A DNA stretch of 24,060 bases from CAYFJO01 sp964343305 (lineage in GTDB: Bacteria; Planctomycetota; Planctomycetia; Pirellulales; Pirellulaceae). Positions 1 through 6,380 of the stretch are shown piece after piece; the stretch's first letter is position 1; each line of letters starts with the position of its first letter. A program made the position numbers and the translations under genes. The notes under the pieces were generated by a model. That model saw only the letters and a list, made by a program, of their open reading frames with translations, was not told where the DNA came from and made no database searches. Location: NCBI GenBank assembly GCA_964343305.1, contig CAYFJO010000138.1, forward strand, positions 1-24,060. The letters are read 5' to 3'.

Positions 1-2
1 AG

Positions 3-176
3 ACGAAGGCTGCCGTTGTGGATCTCGTGCCGGAGGGGAGTCTTGCGTCTGGGATGGAGATGGCGGAAGATGCAAGACGCCGAACGGGTTGGAGGTTTGT
101 CCGCCCCAGATTGGCTCGGATGTGGCAGGACTTTATGACCGAATACAAGAGGACGAACGGTAAGAAACGGGCATAA
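3..176 (+). CDS. C-terminal end of an unidentified protein (cut by window edge)
   Basis: One frame is open from the left edge to a TAA at 174-176, giving about 57 residues. The tail is rich in Arg, Lys and aromatic residues and ends in WQDFMTEYKRTNGKKRA. The open length is short enough to occur by chance, but the residue mix looks protein-like and the other two forward frames close nearby. I do not recognise the family. The enolase-like gene begins only 18 nt after this stop in the same frame, at the point where its missing capping domain should be. This may therefore be the gene that was joined to the truncated enolase by a deletion. Confidence 0.4.
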   Translation, partial: TKAAVVDLVPEGSLASGMEMAEDARRRTGWRFVRPRLARMWQDFMTEYKRTNGKKRA

Positions 177-194
177 GGGTAAACTGGCTACACC

Positions 195-1013
195 ATGAGA
201 ATGCTGGGTGCGTCCGCACCGCGCGTCCGTGTCTATGCCAGCGGTATCGAATCACCGTTGACCGACGACCAACTGCAGTCGTTTTACGAGCGAATGGCAC
301 TCCGGGGGATCAATGCCGGAAAGCTCAAAGTTGGTCTGGATCAGGATCAAGATCTTCGTCGCCTCGGCATCATGCGCGATGCACTAGCGAAGTCAAACAA
401 AAAGCCAGTTTTGATGATCGACTCCAATGAGTTCTGGTCGGCGAAACAAGCCATCCGACACATCCTTGCTTTCGAGGAACAATTTGACCTTTTTTGGGTC
501 GAAGAACCCGCGCGCCGATGGGACTACCGAGGATTGCGAAAAGTGTCCCGGAGTGTTGCGGCCGCGGTCGCCACCGGCGAAAACCTAAATCACGTCGGCG
601 ACTATATGCCATTGATTGCCAACGAAGCGGTGGATGTTGTTCAAATTGGCTTGGGCACTTCGGGAATCACCGGCGCGATGCAAGTTGCCGACTTGGCCCA
701 CGCATTTGAGTTGCCAGTCGCCATGATGAACTGCCCTGGTAGTTTTATGGCACATTTGGCGGCCTGTTTACCCAATCACATGATGATGGAGTTGGTTGAT
801 GCGGGCCGAGATGCTGTCTTCACGCACGATTATCAAATCGAGGACGGTTGGTTGGTTTTGGGAGAACAACCTGGCACTGGCATTTCCTTTGACAAAGACA
901 AACTAGAGGCACACGCAGTCGAACGTCCTTCTCCTGGTGCCGGTCCAAGCCCGTGGGGACGCCGACCAGGCGCGGGGCTATGCGATGACGGCCGTTTGTC
1001 AACGAATACCTGA
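195..1013 (+). pseudogene. Enolase-superfamily (mandelate racemase/muconate lactonizing type) barrel lacking its N-terminal capping domain
   Basis: The 272-residue product matches the C-terminal barrel of mandelate racemase/muconate lactonizing enzymes. KLK at 43-45 is at the position of the KxK catalytic lysines. The three metal ligands follow in order: Asp76 in MIDSNE, Glu in WVEEP (101-105) and Glu129 in TGEN. The segment MMNCPG near 177-182 sits where mandelate racemase-type members carry a catalytic His, and no His is visible there. Family members have about 370-400 residues and begin with a capping domain of roughly 110-130 residues. Here the product starts near the cap/barrel junction (MLGAS), and in-frame stops at 174-176 and 180-182 rule out an upstream extension. 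The cap shapes the substrate pocket, so the product is probably inactive. The last ten residues after GAGL also look unlike a normal end. I call it a 5'-truncated pseudogene; a small chance remains that it is expressed as a cap-less protein. Confidence 0.7.
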
Positions 1014-1178
1014 CCTGTTCGCAACATGCGTGCCAACTTCTCCTCCGCGAAATCAATTTCAACTACAATCTCCCCGACACCGTTTCATCGCAAGCCCCGA
1101 ATCTGTCAAGAGCGAAATCTGGGAATAAAGCCACCCTGGCAACACCCAACAACCGGCATCATCAAATCGCCGGTCTGA

Positions 1179-1328
1179 TCACTGTTGAGTTTCTTCACGA
1201 TCATTGCATTCCAGTTGCTTGATCTTTTCGAGGATACTGTTTTCTTTCGATAGGAATCGCTTGAGTTGAGTTTTGTCGGAGGCTTTGAGATGTCGATCAA
1301 TACGATATACTCACCAGACGCGAGTCAT
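1179..1328 (-). pseudogene. Possible small helical protein gene interrupted by an in-frame TGA
   Basis: Reading the minus strand from an ATG at 1328-1326, five codons (MTRVW) are followed by TGA (1313-1311). The same frame then runs 43 more codons to a TGA at 1181-1179. The 43-residue part is strongly charged, amphipathic and helix-like, containing KASDKTQLKRFLSKENSILE, which is unusual for a chance frame. A CGA-to-TGA change at the sixth codon would explain the interruption. I do not recognise a family. It overlaps the candidate promoter at 1285-1311, so at most one of the two ideas need be right. Confidence 0.25.
1285..1311 (+). promoter_or_regulatory. Candidate sigma70-type promoter for the small membrane protein
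   Basis: TTGAGA at 1285-1290 and TATACT at 1306-1311 are separated by 15 nt, slightly short of the optimum. The -10 box has five of six consensus bases. Transcription would begin near 1318 and give a leader of about 45 nt before the ATG at 1363. This would make the TTG at 1273 unusable as a start. Evidence is motif-only. Confidence 0.25.
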
Positions 1329-1362
1329 ACATCTACTTCTACTGCTCACTTTTGGACGCGCC

Positions 1363-1851
1363 ATGACGGACCGTGAAGAAGCCTTAACCTTTCGTCACGG
1401 CGGCGGATGGCAGGGTTGGCTGCTCAGTTCGCCGTTGTTTGTCTCGACGCTTGTTGTCCTCATTTTCTTTGTACCACCAGCCGTCAGCGGCGAGTTTCCC
1501 GGTAATCCACTTCCAATCCTTTTGACGTTGGCTGTATTGTTTGCATTCGTAGGCGTAGTGATCTTGAGCTTGCGTTGGTACAAGAAGATCTCGGTTTCAG
1601 ACGGCCAAGTCGTCGATTCGTTCACCATCCTGGGGATGGGCCGCAAACGAGTTATTCCATTGTCGGAATTCACCACGGTATCGACGCCTTCACGCACGGT
1701 TCGCGCACAAAGCGGCGCAGGATATCAGCGCTATCACGTTTGGATTGTCGGCCCCAAGGCCCAGGTCTATCTGACGGAATTCAGCGACTCCGAGCGGGCA
1801 AAAGAGGTTGCTCACCGTGTCGCCGAAACGACAGGGTTGGAAGTTGAGTAA
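1363..1851 (+). CDS. Small membrane protein with two transmembrane helices and a cytosolic beta domain (PH-like)
   Basis: The 162-residue product has an N-terminal soluble stretch (1-18), two hydrophobic helices at about 20-40 and 50-71, and a C-terminal domain (75-160). That domain is made of short alternating strands and ends in a helix (SERAKEVAHRVAETTGL). A helix pair followed by such a beta domain is typical of bacterial PH-domain membrane proteins of unknown function. A longer form from TTG at 1273 would add 30 residues of poor quality, and a candidate promoter lies downstream of that TTG, so I chose ATG 1363. There is no clear Shine-Dalgarno site. The gene converges on the symporter gene with 126 nt between the two stops. 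The function is unknown and the PH-like assignment comes from fold pattern only. Confidence 0.7.
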   Translation: MTDREEALTFRHGGGWQGWLLSSPLFVSTLVVLIFFVPPAVSGEFPGNPLPILLTLAVLFAFVGVVILSLRWYKKISVSDGQVVDSFTILGMGRKRVIPLSEFTTVSTPSRTVRAQSGAGYQRYHVWIVGPKAQVYLTEFSDSERAKEVAHRVAETTGLEVE

Positions 1852-1977
1852 CCGCGTTCAGAATAGGATTGTGTAATTCAATCCCACTGGCGAATCCGTG
1901 ACACTCAAGGCACTCAAGCTCACCGATCTGCGACCTCCCACTCCACCGAAAGGCAAAAATACGACGGTCACGCCATT

Positions 1978-3687
1978 CTACCAGAAGACGACAAGATTGA
2001 GAAAACTCACGACGCCGATCAACAAACCTGTCCAGATAAGGGGCCGCTTGTACCACGGCAATCCGCTCGCCGGAACGGTAAACGGATAAGCCGGCATCTG
2101 TGGCACATCCGCGAGGGACTGCTCGATCCACGTGTCCTTGGTCGCTTCAATTCGGCGGAGTGAGACCGCCGCCGGCTTCGACTCGGCATTCCTGTACGAT
2201 CGATAAACCAAGCCGGCGATTTCCTTGGGATCGGCCCAGCCGAACCGCAGAGTGGTGACCAGCATCGCGGCGGCCGTCAACAGGATGCTCCAGAGACAAC
2301 CCCACCACTCGTTGGTCCACTGAAGCGGCAATCCGAGTCCCAGCGGAGCATTGAGCAGCCGACTTATGCCACTTGTGACTCCAACGATCAAGCCGACCGA
2401 GCCAGCCAGCCGATGGACCGGAGTCAGGATCCCCATCATGTAGACCGTCAACAAGGGTACGGCCGTCACTCCCACCAGTTTCACGTAGAGTTTCACCATG
2501 CCGTCTTCGAGGAACGGCACGTAGACAAACGATGCCGCGATCACAGCAAACGTGGCCAGCCGCGAGACCCGCAGATAGTGCCGGTCGTCGGCGTATTTGA
2601 CGAAGAACCGCGCATAGAGATCGCGCGTAAACACAGCCGAGACGGCCGACCCGATCGAGTCGTAGGTCGAGATGCCTCCTGCCAGCAGCCCGGCGACCAC
2701 AATGCCGGTCAGCCCCATCTGCATTGGCAGCAGAAACTCGCGCACAAGGAGCGGGAAGATCTGGTCGCCCGAACCAAGATCGGGAAACACGGCCCGTCCC
2801 AGAATGCCGAGGGTCACGTTGAACCACATGACACCGGCCGTCAGCGAAGCCGCCATCACCGCGGCCATCTTGATGTCCCACTCGGATCGGCACGATAGCA
2901 TGCGCATGGCCTGCGAGTGGTTCACGACACAGTAGGCGGTCAGAAAAACGATCCAACCCACCAGGACCAGCGACGGAGGCACACCCGTCTCTAAATGTCC
3001 GCCGACGTGGAGCATGGCGTTGGCTACTTTCTGATCGACTTCGGCTTTGGCCAGCCGCTGTTCAAAACCGTTCCAGCCACCGATCGCTGTAAAAACCGTG
3101 AACCACAGGACCAGCGACGCGACCACCATCACCACCGATTGCGCGGCGTCCGTGATGGCAACCGACTTCAATCCTCCGCTGGCCGTGTAAGCCGCGGCAC
3201 CGCAGGCAACTGCCACCACCAACCACCACGTCTGTGTTCCCCAGTCTGTCAAGATGCTGAAAGTCAGATAGAGGGAATAGGCAACGTTCGCCAAGACATT
3301 CGTACGGTACTGAATCTGGATCAGGACGCTGATGATGCGAGTCACCGGCCCGAATCGATATTCCAAGTACTCCGAGTTCGTGAACATGCCCGTCCGGTAC
3401 ATCGGAAGCAAAACGACGTACGCCACCGTGATCCACCCCACGGTCAACCCCAACCACCACGGCGAGATGTAGGACATGCCGTTGCGGTACGCGGCTCCGG
3501 CCACGGCAACGTAGTCACCGCTGTCGACCGCCGTTGCGAACATCGAAAGGCCGACGATCCACCACGGAAGGCCTTTGGCAGCGAGAAACCAATCGACCGA
3601 CCGTTTCGTCTCACGCGCCTTCCACAACCCAAAAATGATGATGGCGGCGTTGACAAAGATGATGATGCACCAGTCAAACGAGCTCAA
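1978..3687 (-). CDS. Sodium:solute symporter family (SSS) transporter
   Basis: The 569-residue inner-membrane protein has about 13-14 hydrophobic segments. It imports a solute with sodium; the substrate cannot be told from sequence. The SSS signature is clear in the first helices: the N-terminal helix (6-22), the loop RETKRSVDWFLAAKGLPWW, and the helix LSMFATAVDSGDY (47-59), where the family binds sodium. A polar loop of about 70 residues near 490-540 precedes a last helix (RPLIWTGLLIGVVSFLNLVV). Length is typical. The start is a TTG at 3687-3685, supported by GAAAGG at 3701-3696 with 8 nt spacing. A 29-bp inverted repeat stands just upstream of that site and would fold into a hairpin in the mRNA leader. 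Neighbours give no substrate clue. Confidence 0.92.
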   Translation of the reverse strand: MSSFDWCIIIFVNAAIIIFGLWKARETKRSVDWFLAAKGLPWWIVGLSMFATAVDSGDYVAVAGAAYRNGMSYISPWWLGLTVGWITVAYVVLLPMYRTGMFTNSEYLEYRFGPVTRIISVLIQIQYRTNVLANVAYSLYLTFSILTDWGTQTWWLVVAVACGAAAYTASGGLKSVAITDAAQSVVMVVASLVLWFTVFTAIGGWNGFEQRLAKAEVDQKVANAMLHVGGHLETGVPPSLVLVGWIVFLTAYCVVNHSQAMRMLSCRSEWDIKMAAVMAASLTAGVMWFNVTLGILGRAVFPDLGSGDQIFPLLVREFLLPMQMGLTGIVVAGLLAGGISTYDSIGSAVSAVFTRDLYARFFVKYADDRHYLRVSRLATFAVIAASFVYVPFLEDGMVKLYVKLVGVTAVPLLTVYMMGILTPVHRLAGSVGLIVGVTSGISRLLNAPLGLGLPLQWTNEWWGCLWSILLTAAAMLVTTLRFGWADPKEIAGLVYRSYRNAESKPAAVSLRRIEATKDTWIEQSLADVPQMPAYPFTVPASGLPWYKRPLIWTGLLIGVVSFLNLVVFW

Positions 3688-3695
3688 GTCAACAA

Positions 3696-3701
3696 CCTTT
3701 C
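3696..3701 (-). promoter_or_regulatory. Ribosome binding site of the symporter gene, next to a long hairpin
   Basis: GAAAGG read on the minus strand lies 8 nt before the TTG start at 3687 and decides that start. Only two bases (3702-3704 at most) separate it from the foot of the 3705-3789 inverted repeat, so folding of the hairpin could affect ribosome access. Confidence 0.55.
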
Positions 3702-3704
3702 AAG

Positions 3705-3789
3705 ATGGTTCAAAAAGGGGTCAGGTACCGTTGTGCAAAGCACGCTGTGGACCGTTCCGGCAACGGTACCTGCCCCCTTTTTGAACCAT
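3705..3789. repeat. Hairpin element A: 29-bp inverted repeat, MITE/REP-like
   Basis: The arms at 3705-3733 and 3761-3789 are reverse complements with a single mismatch (T against G near the middle). The 27-nt loop itself contains a smaller stem, GTGC/GCAC at 3733-3743. The left arm reads ATGGTTCAAAAAGGGG and then CAGGTACCGTTG after one base. From memory, similar AAAAAGGGG-CAGGTACC hairpins recur in many bacterial genomes and are linked with REP-type transposases. I cannot verify copy number here. The element lies in the leader of the symporter gene. Confidence 0.85.
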
Positions 3790-3813
3790 GCCAAGAATTC
3801 TGAGTATACCACG

Positions 3814-3923
3814 GCCAGTTAGTAATGTCCGCATACGTCGTTTAACGCCGAGCCGGCAGGCGACGGCACACGAATAGCCGTCGCCTGCCGGCTCGGCGTT
3901 AAACGAGGACATTTTTTACTGGC
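3814..3923. repeat. Hairpin element B: 28-bp perfect inverted repeat inside a 110-bp MITE-like unit
   Basis: Perfect arms at 3839-3866 and 3878-3905 (TTTAACGCCGAGCCGGCAGG and onward) enclose an 11-nt loop. Outside them is a weaker second layer of symmetry: GCCAGT at 3814-3819 mirrors ACTGGC at 3918-3923, and AATGTCC mirrors GGACATT. The unit therefore has its own terminal inverted repeats. It lies between the TPR-like gene and the symporter gene, both on the minus strand. It might end transcription of the first, but there is no T-run on that side; a T6 run follows it on the plus strand (3912-3917). Confidence 0.85.
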
Positions 3924-4132
3924 TGCGGGTCCCAGGAAAACACGGCGCACGGGGTGTTGGCGTCGCCGAAATGTCGGCCACTTTGTGACGCACGGGCCCG
4001 CGGCTAGCGCCGTCGGCTCACGGGTTTTGCCGCCCTGATGTCAGGATCTCTGGACCCCGTGAAGCGATGAGACCCAAAGCCATATTCAACCAAGCACTCG
4101 ACCCGATGCGCATGACTGAGCCCCCGGAATAT
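3924..4132. other. Remainder of the 3688-4132 intergenic region
   Basis: After elements A and B, this stretch holds no ORF of note. The segment 3992-4022 (ending GGCTAGCGCCGTCGGCTCAC) resembles a repeat arm that I remember from planctomycete intergenic regions, but no matching second arm lies nearby. It may be a degenerate half of another hairpin element. Confidence 0.35.
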
Positions 4133-6070
4133 TTAGTCGATTGAGTTGATAGATGCGATCATTCGATCGGGAGCGCTGCTGGCCGGGTCGTCCTTTTTCA
4201 TTTGGTTGTAGAACGCCAGCAGCTCGTCGCGCATTTCCGCTTCGATCATGTCGTCGATGTCGTCGGTCGCGCCGCGGTCCAGATTTGCGTGAGTTTTCCA
4301 CAATCGCATAGCGTCCTTCTTGGCGCCGGCTTTGGCAGCGCACTTGGCGATGTCTCCCAGCCACTGTGGCGTCTCGTTCGGAGTAAGCTGTTTGCGGGCA
4401 AGATGCCACGCGTCTTCCGCCCCCTTCCAATCGCCCGACCACAAGTGCGCTTCAAACAGTGTGAAGCCCGCCGAGCGACGGTGGTTCTCGTCTTTCAAGT
4501 TGTCAACGGCCAGACGCAAGAGAGGAATGGCGCGGGCACTAGCCTTGGTGCGCGTCATGATCCAACCCAGCACCTTGGCGCGATTGGGAGCATCCGGCGC
4601 CTTGGCTAACGCTTCGGCGCGCGTCCAGAACGCATGGACCCTGCCCTTTTTCAACTCCTCCTCAGCCATGCCCCAAATCAGTCGCTGCGGCCATTCCCAG
4701 GATTTGCGAGCGGCCAAATACTTCCAGAACTCGTCTTCGTGCTGACGATAAAAGTCGGCACCCATCATCCGCACCAAACGACCCACGTAAACGTCGTTCT
4801 TCGCAGCTTGGTATTCGCGCCACAACATGTCCATCGCAGCCCGCCGGCCTTTGACCATTTCCAAATGGCGCGAATAGTAGTCCGCAGCCCACACTTTGTC
4901 GTCAAGGTTGTCGGCCAATTCCAAGGCCTTTTTGTACGCGCGAAGAGCCTCGTCGTGTTCTTTGCGGCCGGCGAAATATTCGCCGCGCCCGCGCCAGTAG
5001 GCGGAGTTGGCTTTATTCTCTTCTTCCGCCTTCAGAATCCGGCCTTTGACAACTTGTGCGCCGGACGCCGCCTGAATCTGGCCCGCCGTTCTCGAAAGCG
5101 CCAGCCATCCCAGCCCGTCCGGATGCTCGGCGGTTATTTCTTCTAGCAGCTTCTGTGCTTTCTTCGCCTGGCCCAACTTTTTGTAGAGCATCATCAAGTC
5201 TCGCTTTGCCCAACCACGCAACGTCGGCTCCCACGACGGCGGATCGGGCCGCGCGATCGCAACGTTCATTGTCATGTGACGCTTCATCGCGGCTTCGTCT
5301 TCTTTGGTATACGGCGTGTCGAGGGACTGCTGAAGAAAGACAACGGCCACCTTGGGTGCAAAACGTACAGTGCCGGCCAGTTGCAGCTTGTCAAAGGCCG
5401 TCTTCGGCCGGCAAACCATCGTCAGCCAGCCAACGTCGTGCTTTCTCACTCCACCCTGGACGACTGCCGTAACATATCGATCTACCGGCGCTAGGTTTAT
5501 CGGGTCGTCTCGCACCTGCTGCGCCAATTCGTCAATCAACTCATCGAGAGTGCCGGCCTCGTGGCGAAACCGAAGTCGCTCGCGAAACCAGAAGTCGTTC
5601 GATTCGCGGTCGGCGAGGAACCGGTCGATCTCGTCGGCGTCACCTTCCTTCGCCCAATGTCGGATGAGCACGTATCCCCATCCTGGCTGAGCCCGATCGA
5701 CGTGCTTTACGTAATAGAGTGCCGCGTCCCAATCCTTCCGTCCAATCAAATCGTCGGCCATTGCCGACAAGAGACGCACGTGCGTATCATTCTGCATCGT
5801 GGCCAGTTTGTCGATTGCTCGACGGACCGACTCGTCATGCCCGGCGCGCACGAACACGTTGTACGCGCGAGCCAGTTGACCGAGATCGTCCGGCAACGGA
5901 CGCGTTTCCAACTCGCGAGCCCATTGGCCGATGTCGCGATGAAACGCATGCTCTACCACGTGGCGCTTCACTGCCCACCACTCAACCTCGAGCTGTTCCG
6001 CATCGAGCGCCGAAGCTGTAAAAGCAAACAAAATGCCCAATGCAACGATTAAGCGAGTCTCGCTCCGCAT
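4133..6070 (-). CDS. Exported TPR-like helical-repeat protein
   Basis: The 645-residue product begins with a clean signal peptide (MRSETRLIVALGILFAFTAS, cleavage near ALDA). The mature part is almost wholly helical, with repeating Ala/Leu/Tyr/Trp patterns. The best TPR unit is about 355-390, around RGRGEYFAGRKEHDEALRAY, and another TPR-like unit is near the C-terminus (GDIAKCAAKAGAKKDAMRLW). TPR proteins act as scaffolds for protein-protein contacts; this one would act in the periplasm. An ATG 7 codons upstream (6091) is also possible, but 6070 has GGAG at 6081-6078 with 7 nt spacing and places the signal peptide at the very N-terminus. It ends upstream of two hairpin elements. No specific function can be assigned. 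Confidence 0.82.
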   Translation of the reverse strand: MRSETRLIVALGILFAFTASALDAEQLEVEWWAVKRHVVEHAFHRDIGQWARELETRPLPDDLGQLARAYNVFVRAGHDESVRRAIDKLATMQNDTHVRLLSAMADDLIGRKDWDAALYYVKHVDRAQPGWGYVLIRHWAKEGDADEIDRFLADRESNDFWFRERLRFRHEAGTLDELIDELAQQVRDDPINLAPVDRYVTAVVQGGVRKHDVGWLTMVCRPKTAFDKLQLAGTVRFAPKVAVVFLQQSLDTPYTKEDEAAMKRHMTMNVAIARPDPPSWEPTLRGWAKRDLMMLYKKLGQAKKAQKLLEEITAEHPDGLGWLALSRTAGQIQAASGAQVVKGRILKAEEENKANSAYWRGRGEYFAGRKEHDEALRAYKKALELADNLDDKVWAADYYSRHLEMVKGRRAAMDMLWREYQAAKNDVYVGRLVRMMGADFYRQHEDEFWKYLAARKSWEWPQRLIWGMAEEELKKGRVHAFWTRAEALAKAPDAPNRAKVLGWIMTRTKASARAIPLLRLAVDNLKDENHRRSAGFTLFEAHLWSGDWKGAEDAWHLARKQLTPNETPQWLGDIAKCAAKAGAKKDAMRLWKTHANLDRGATDDIDDMIEAEMRDELLAFYNQMKKDDPASSAPDRMIASINSID

Positions 6071-6077
6071 AATGGGG

Positions 6078-6081
6078 CTCC
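6078..6081 (-). promoter_or_regulatory. Ribosome binding site that decides the start of the TPR-like gene
   Basis: GGAG on the minus strand stands 7 nt before the ATG at 6070. The alternative ATG at 6091 has no such site. Confidence 0.4.
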
Positions 6082-6245
6082 AGATTCTCATGCAAAGTGG
6101 CGATAACGAACTTTGATTCTATCCGAATGCGCGATGAACGGCGCAACGGGATTGTAACTCTCGCTCATTTCCTTTGCATCAGCGCTTGATCGGCAGGCAG
6201 ACTCCTGAAAACGTGGAAAGATGTTCGGCTGAATGAATTGACCCC

Positions 6246-6341
6246 ATGCGAATCTCGCGAATGTTGATGTTGGGGTTCGTTCTCATCTATTCAACGATAT
6301 TCATCACCATTGCGTATTGTTGTTTGATGAATCCATGTTAA
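6246..6341 (+). CDS. Possible 31-residue hydrophobic small protein upstream of the WD40 gene
   Basis: ATG at 6246 opens a 31-codon frame ending in TAA at 6339-6341. It has two arginines near the start, then one continuous hydrophobic stretch (MLMLGFVLIYSTIFITIAYC). That is the pattern of a single-pass small membrane protein. There is no clear Shine-Dalgarno site, and so short a frame can occur by chance. It ends 39 nt before the WD40 gene on the same strand, so it could be co-transcribed or act as a leader peptide. Confidence 0.22.
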   Translation: MRISRMLMLGFVLIYSTIFITIAYCCLMNPC

Positions 6342-6380
6342 TTTCTGTATCTTGTGACCAAATAAATCGAGGAATACGCT

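Larger units (their letters stand above)
1014..1362. other. Intergenic region with a possible small broken ORF and a possible promoter
   Basis: No gene is certain in these 349 bases. On the minus strand a frame reads YRIDRHLKASDKTQLKRFLS and continues as a charged helix to a TGA at 1181-1179 (listed separately). On the plus strand, TTGAGA (1285-1290) and TATACT (1306-1311) could be a promoter for the next gene. The rest shows no hairpin or repeat that I can see. Confidence 0.5.
6071..6380. other. Divergent intergenic region between TPR-like and WD40 genes
   Basis: This region must hold the promoters of both flanking genes. I find no strong consensus promoter and no long inverted repeat. The only further content is the 31-codon frame at 6246-6341, listed separately. 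Confidence 0.5.

Noticed and set aside
1273..1362. TTG start at 1273 extending the small membrane protein by 30 residues
   Set aside because: The added residues look non-conserved, there is no ribosome binding site, and a candidate promoter lies downstream of this TTG.
1866..1884. GGATTG/CAATCC stem between convergent genes as a terminator
   Set aside because: Only six base pairs, AT-rich, and no T-run on either side.
2413..3822. Long plus-strand frames opposite the symporter
   Set aside because: They are rich in Arg, His, Gln and Pro, mirror the hydrophobic codons of the symporter, and show no domain.
3705..3923. Elements A and B as a CRISPR array or attachment sites
   Set aside because: They are unrelated inverted repeats, not evenly spaced direct repeats, and no integrase or Cas gene is present.
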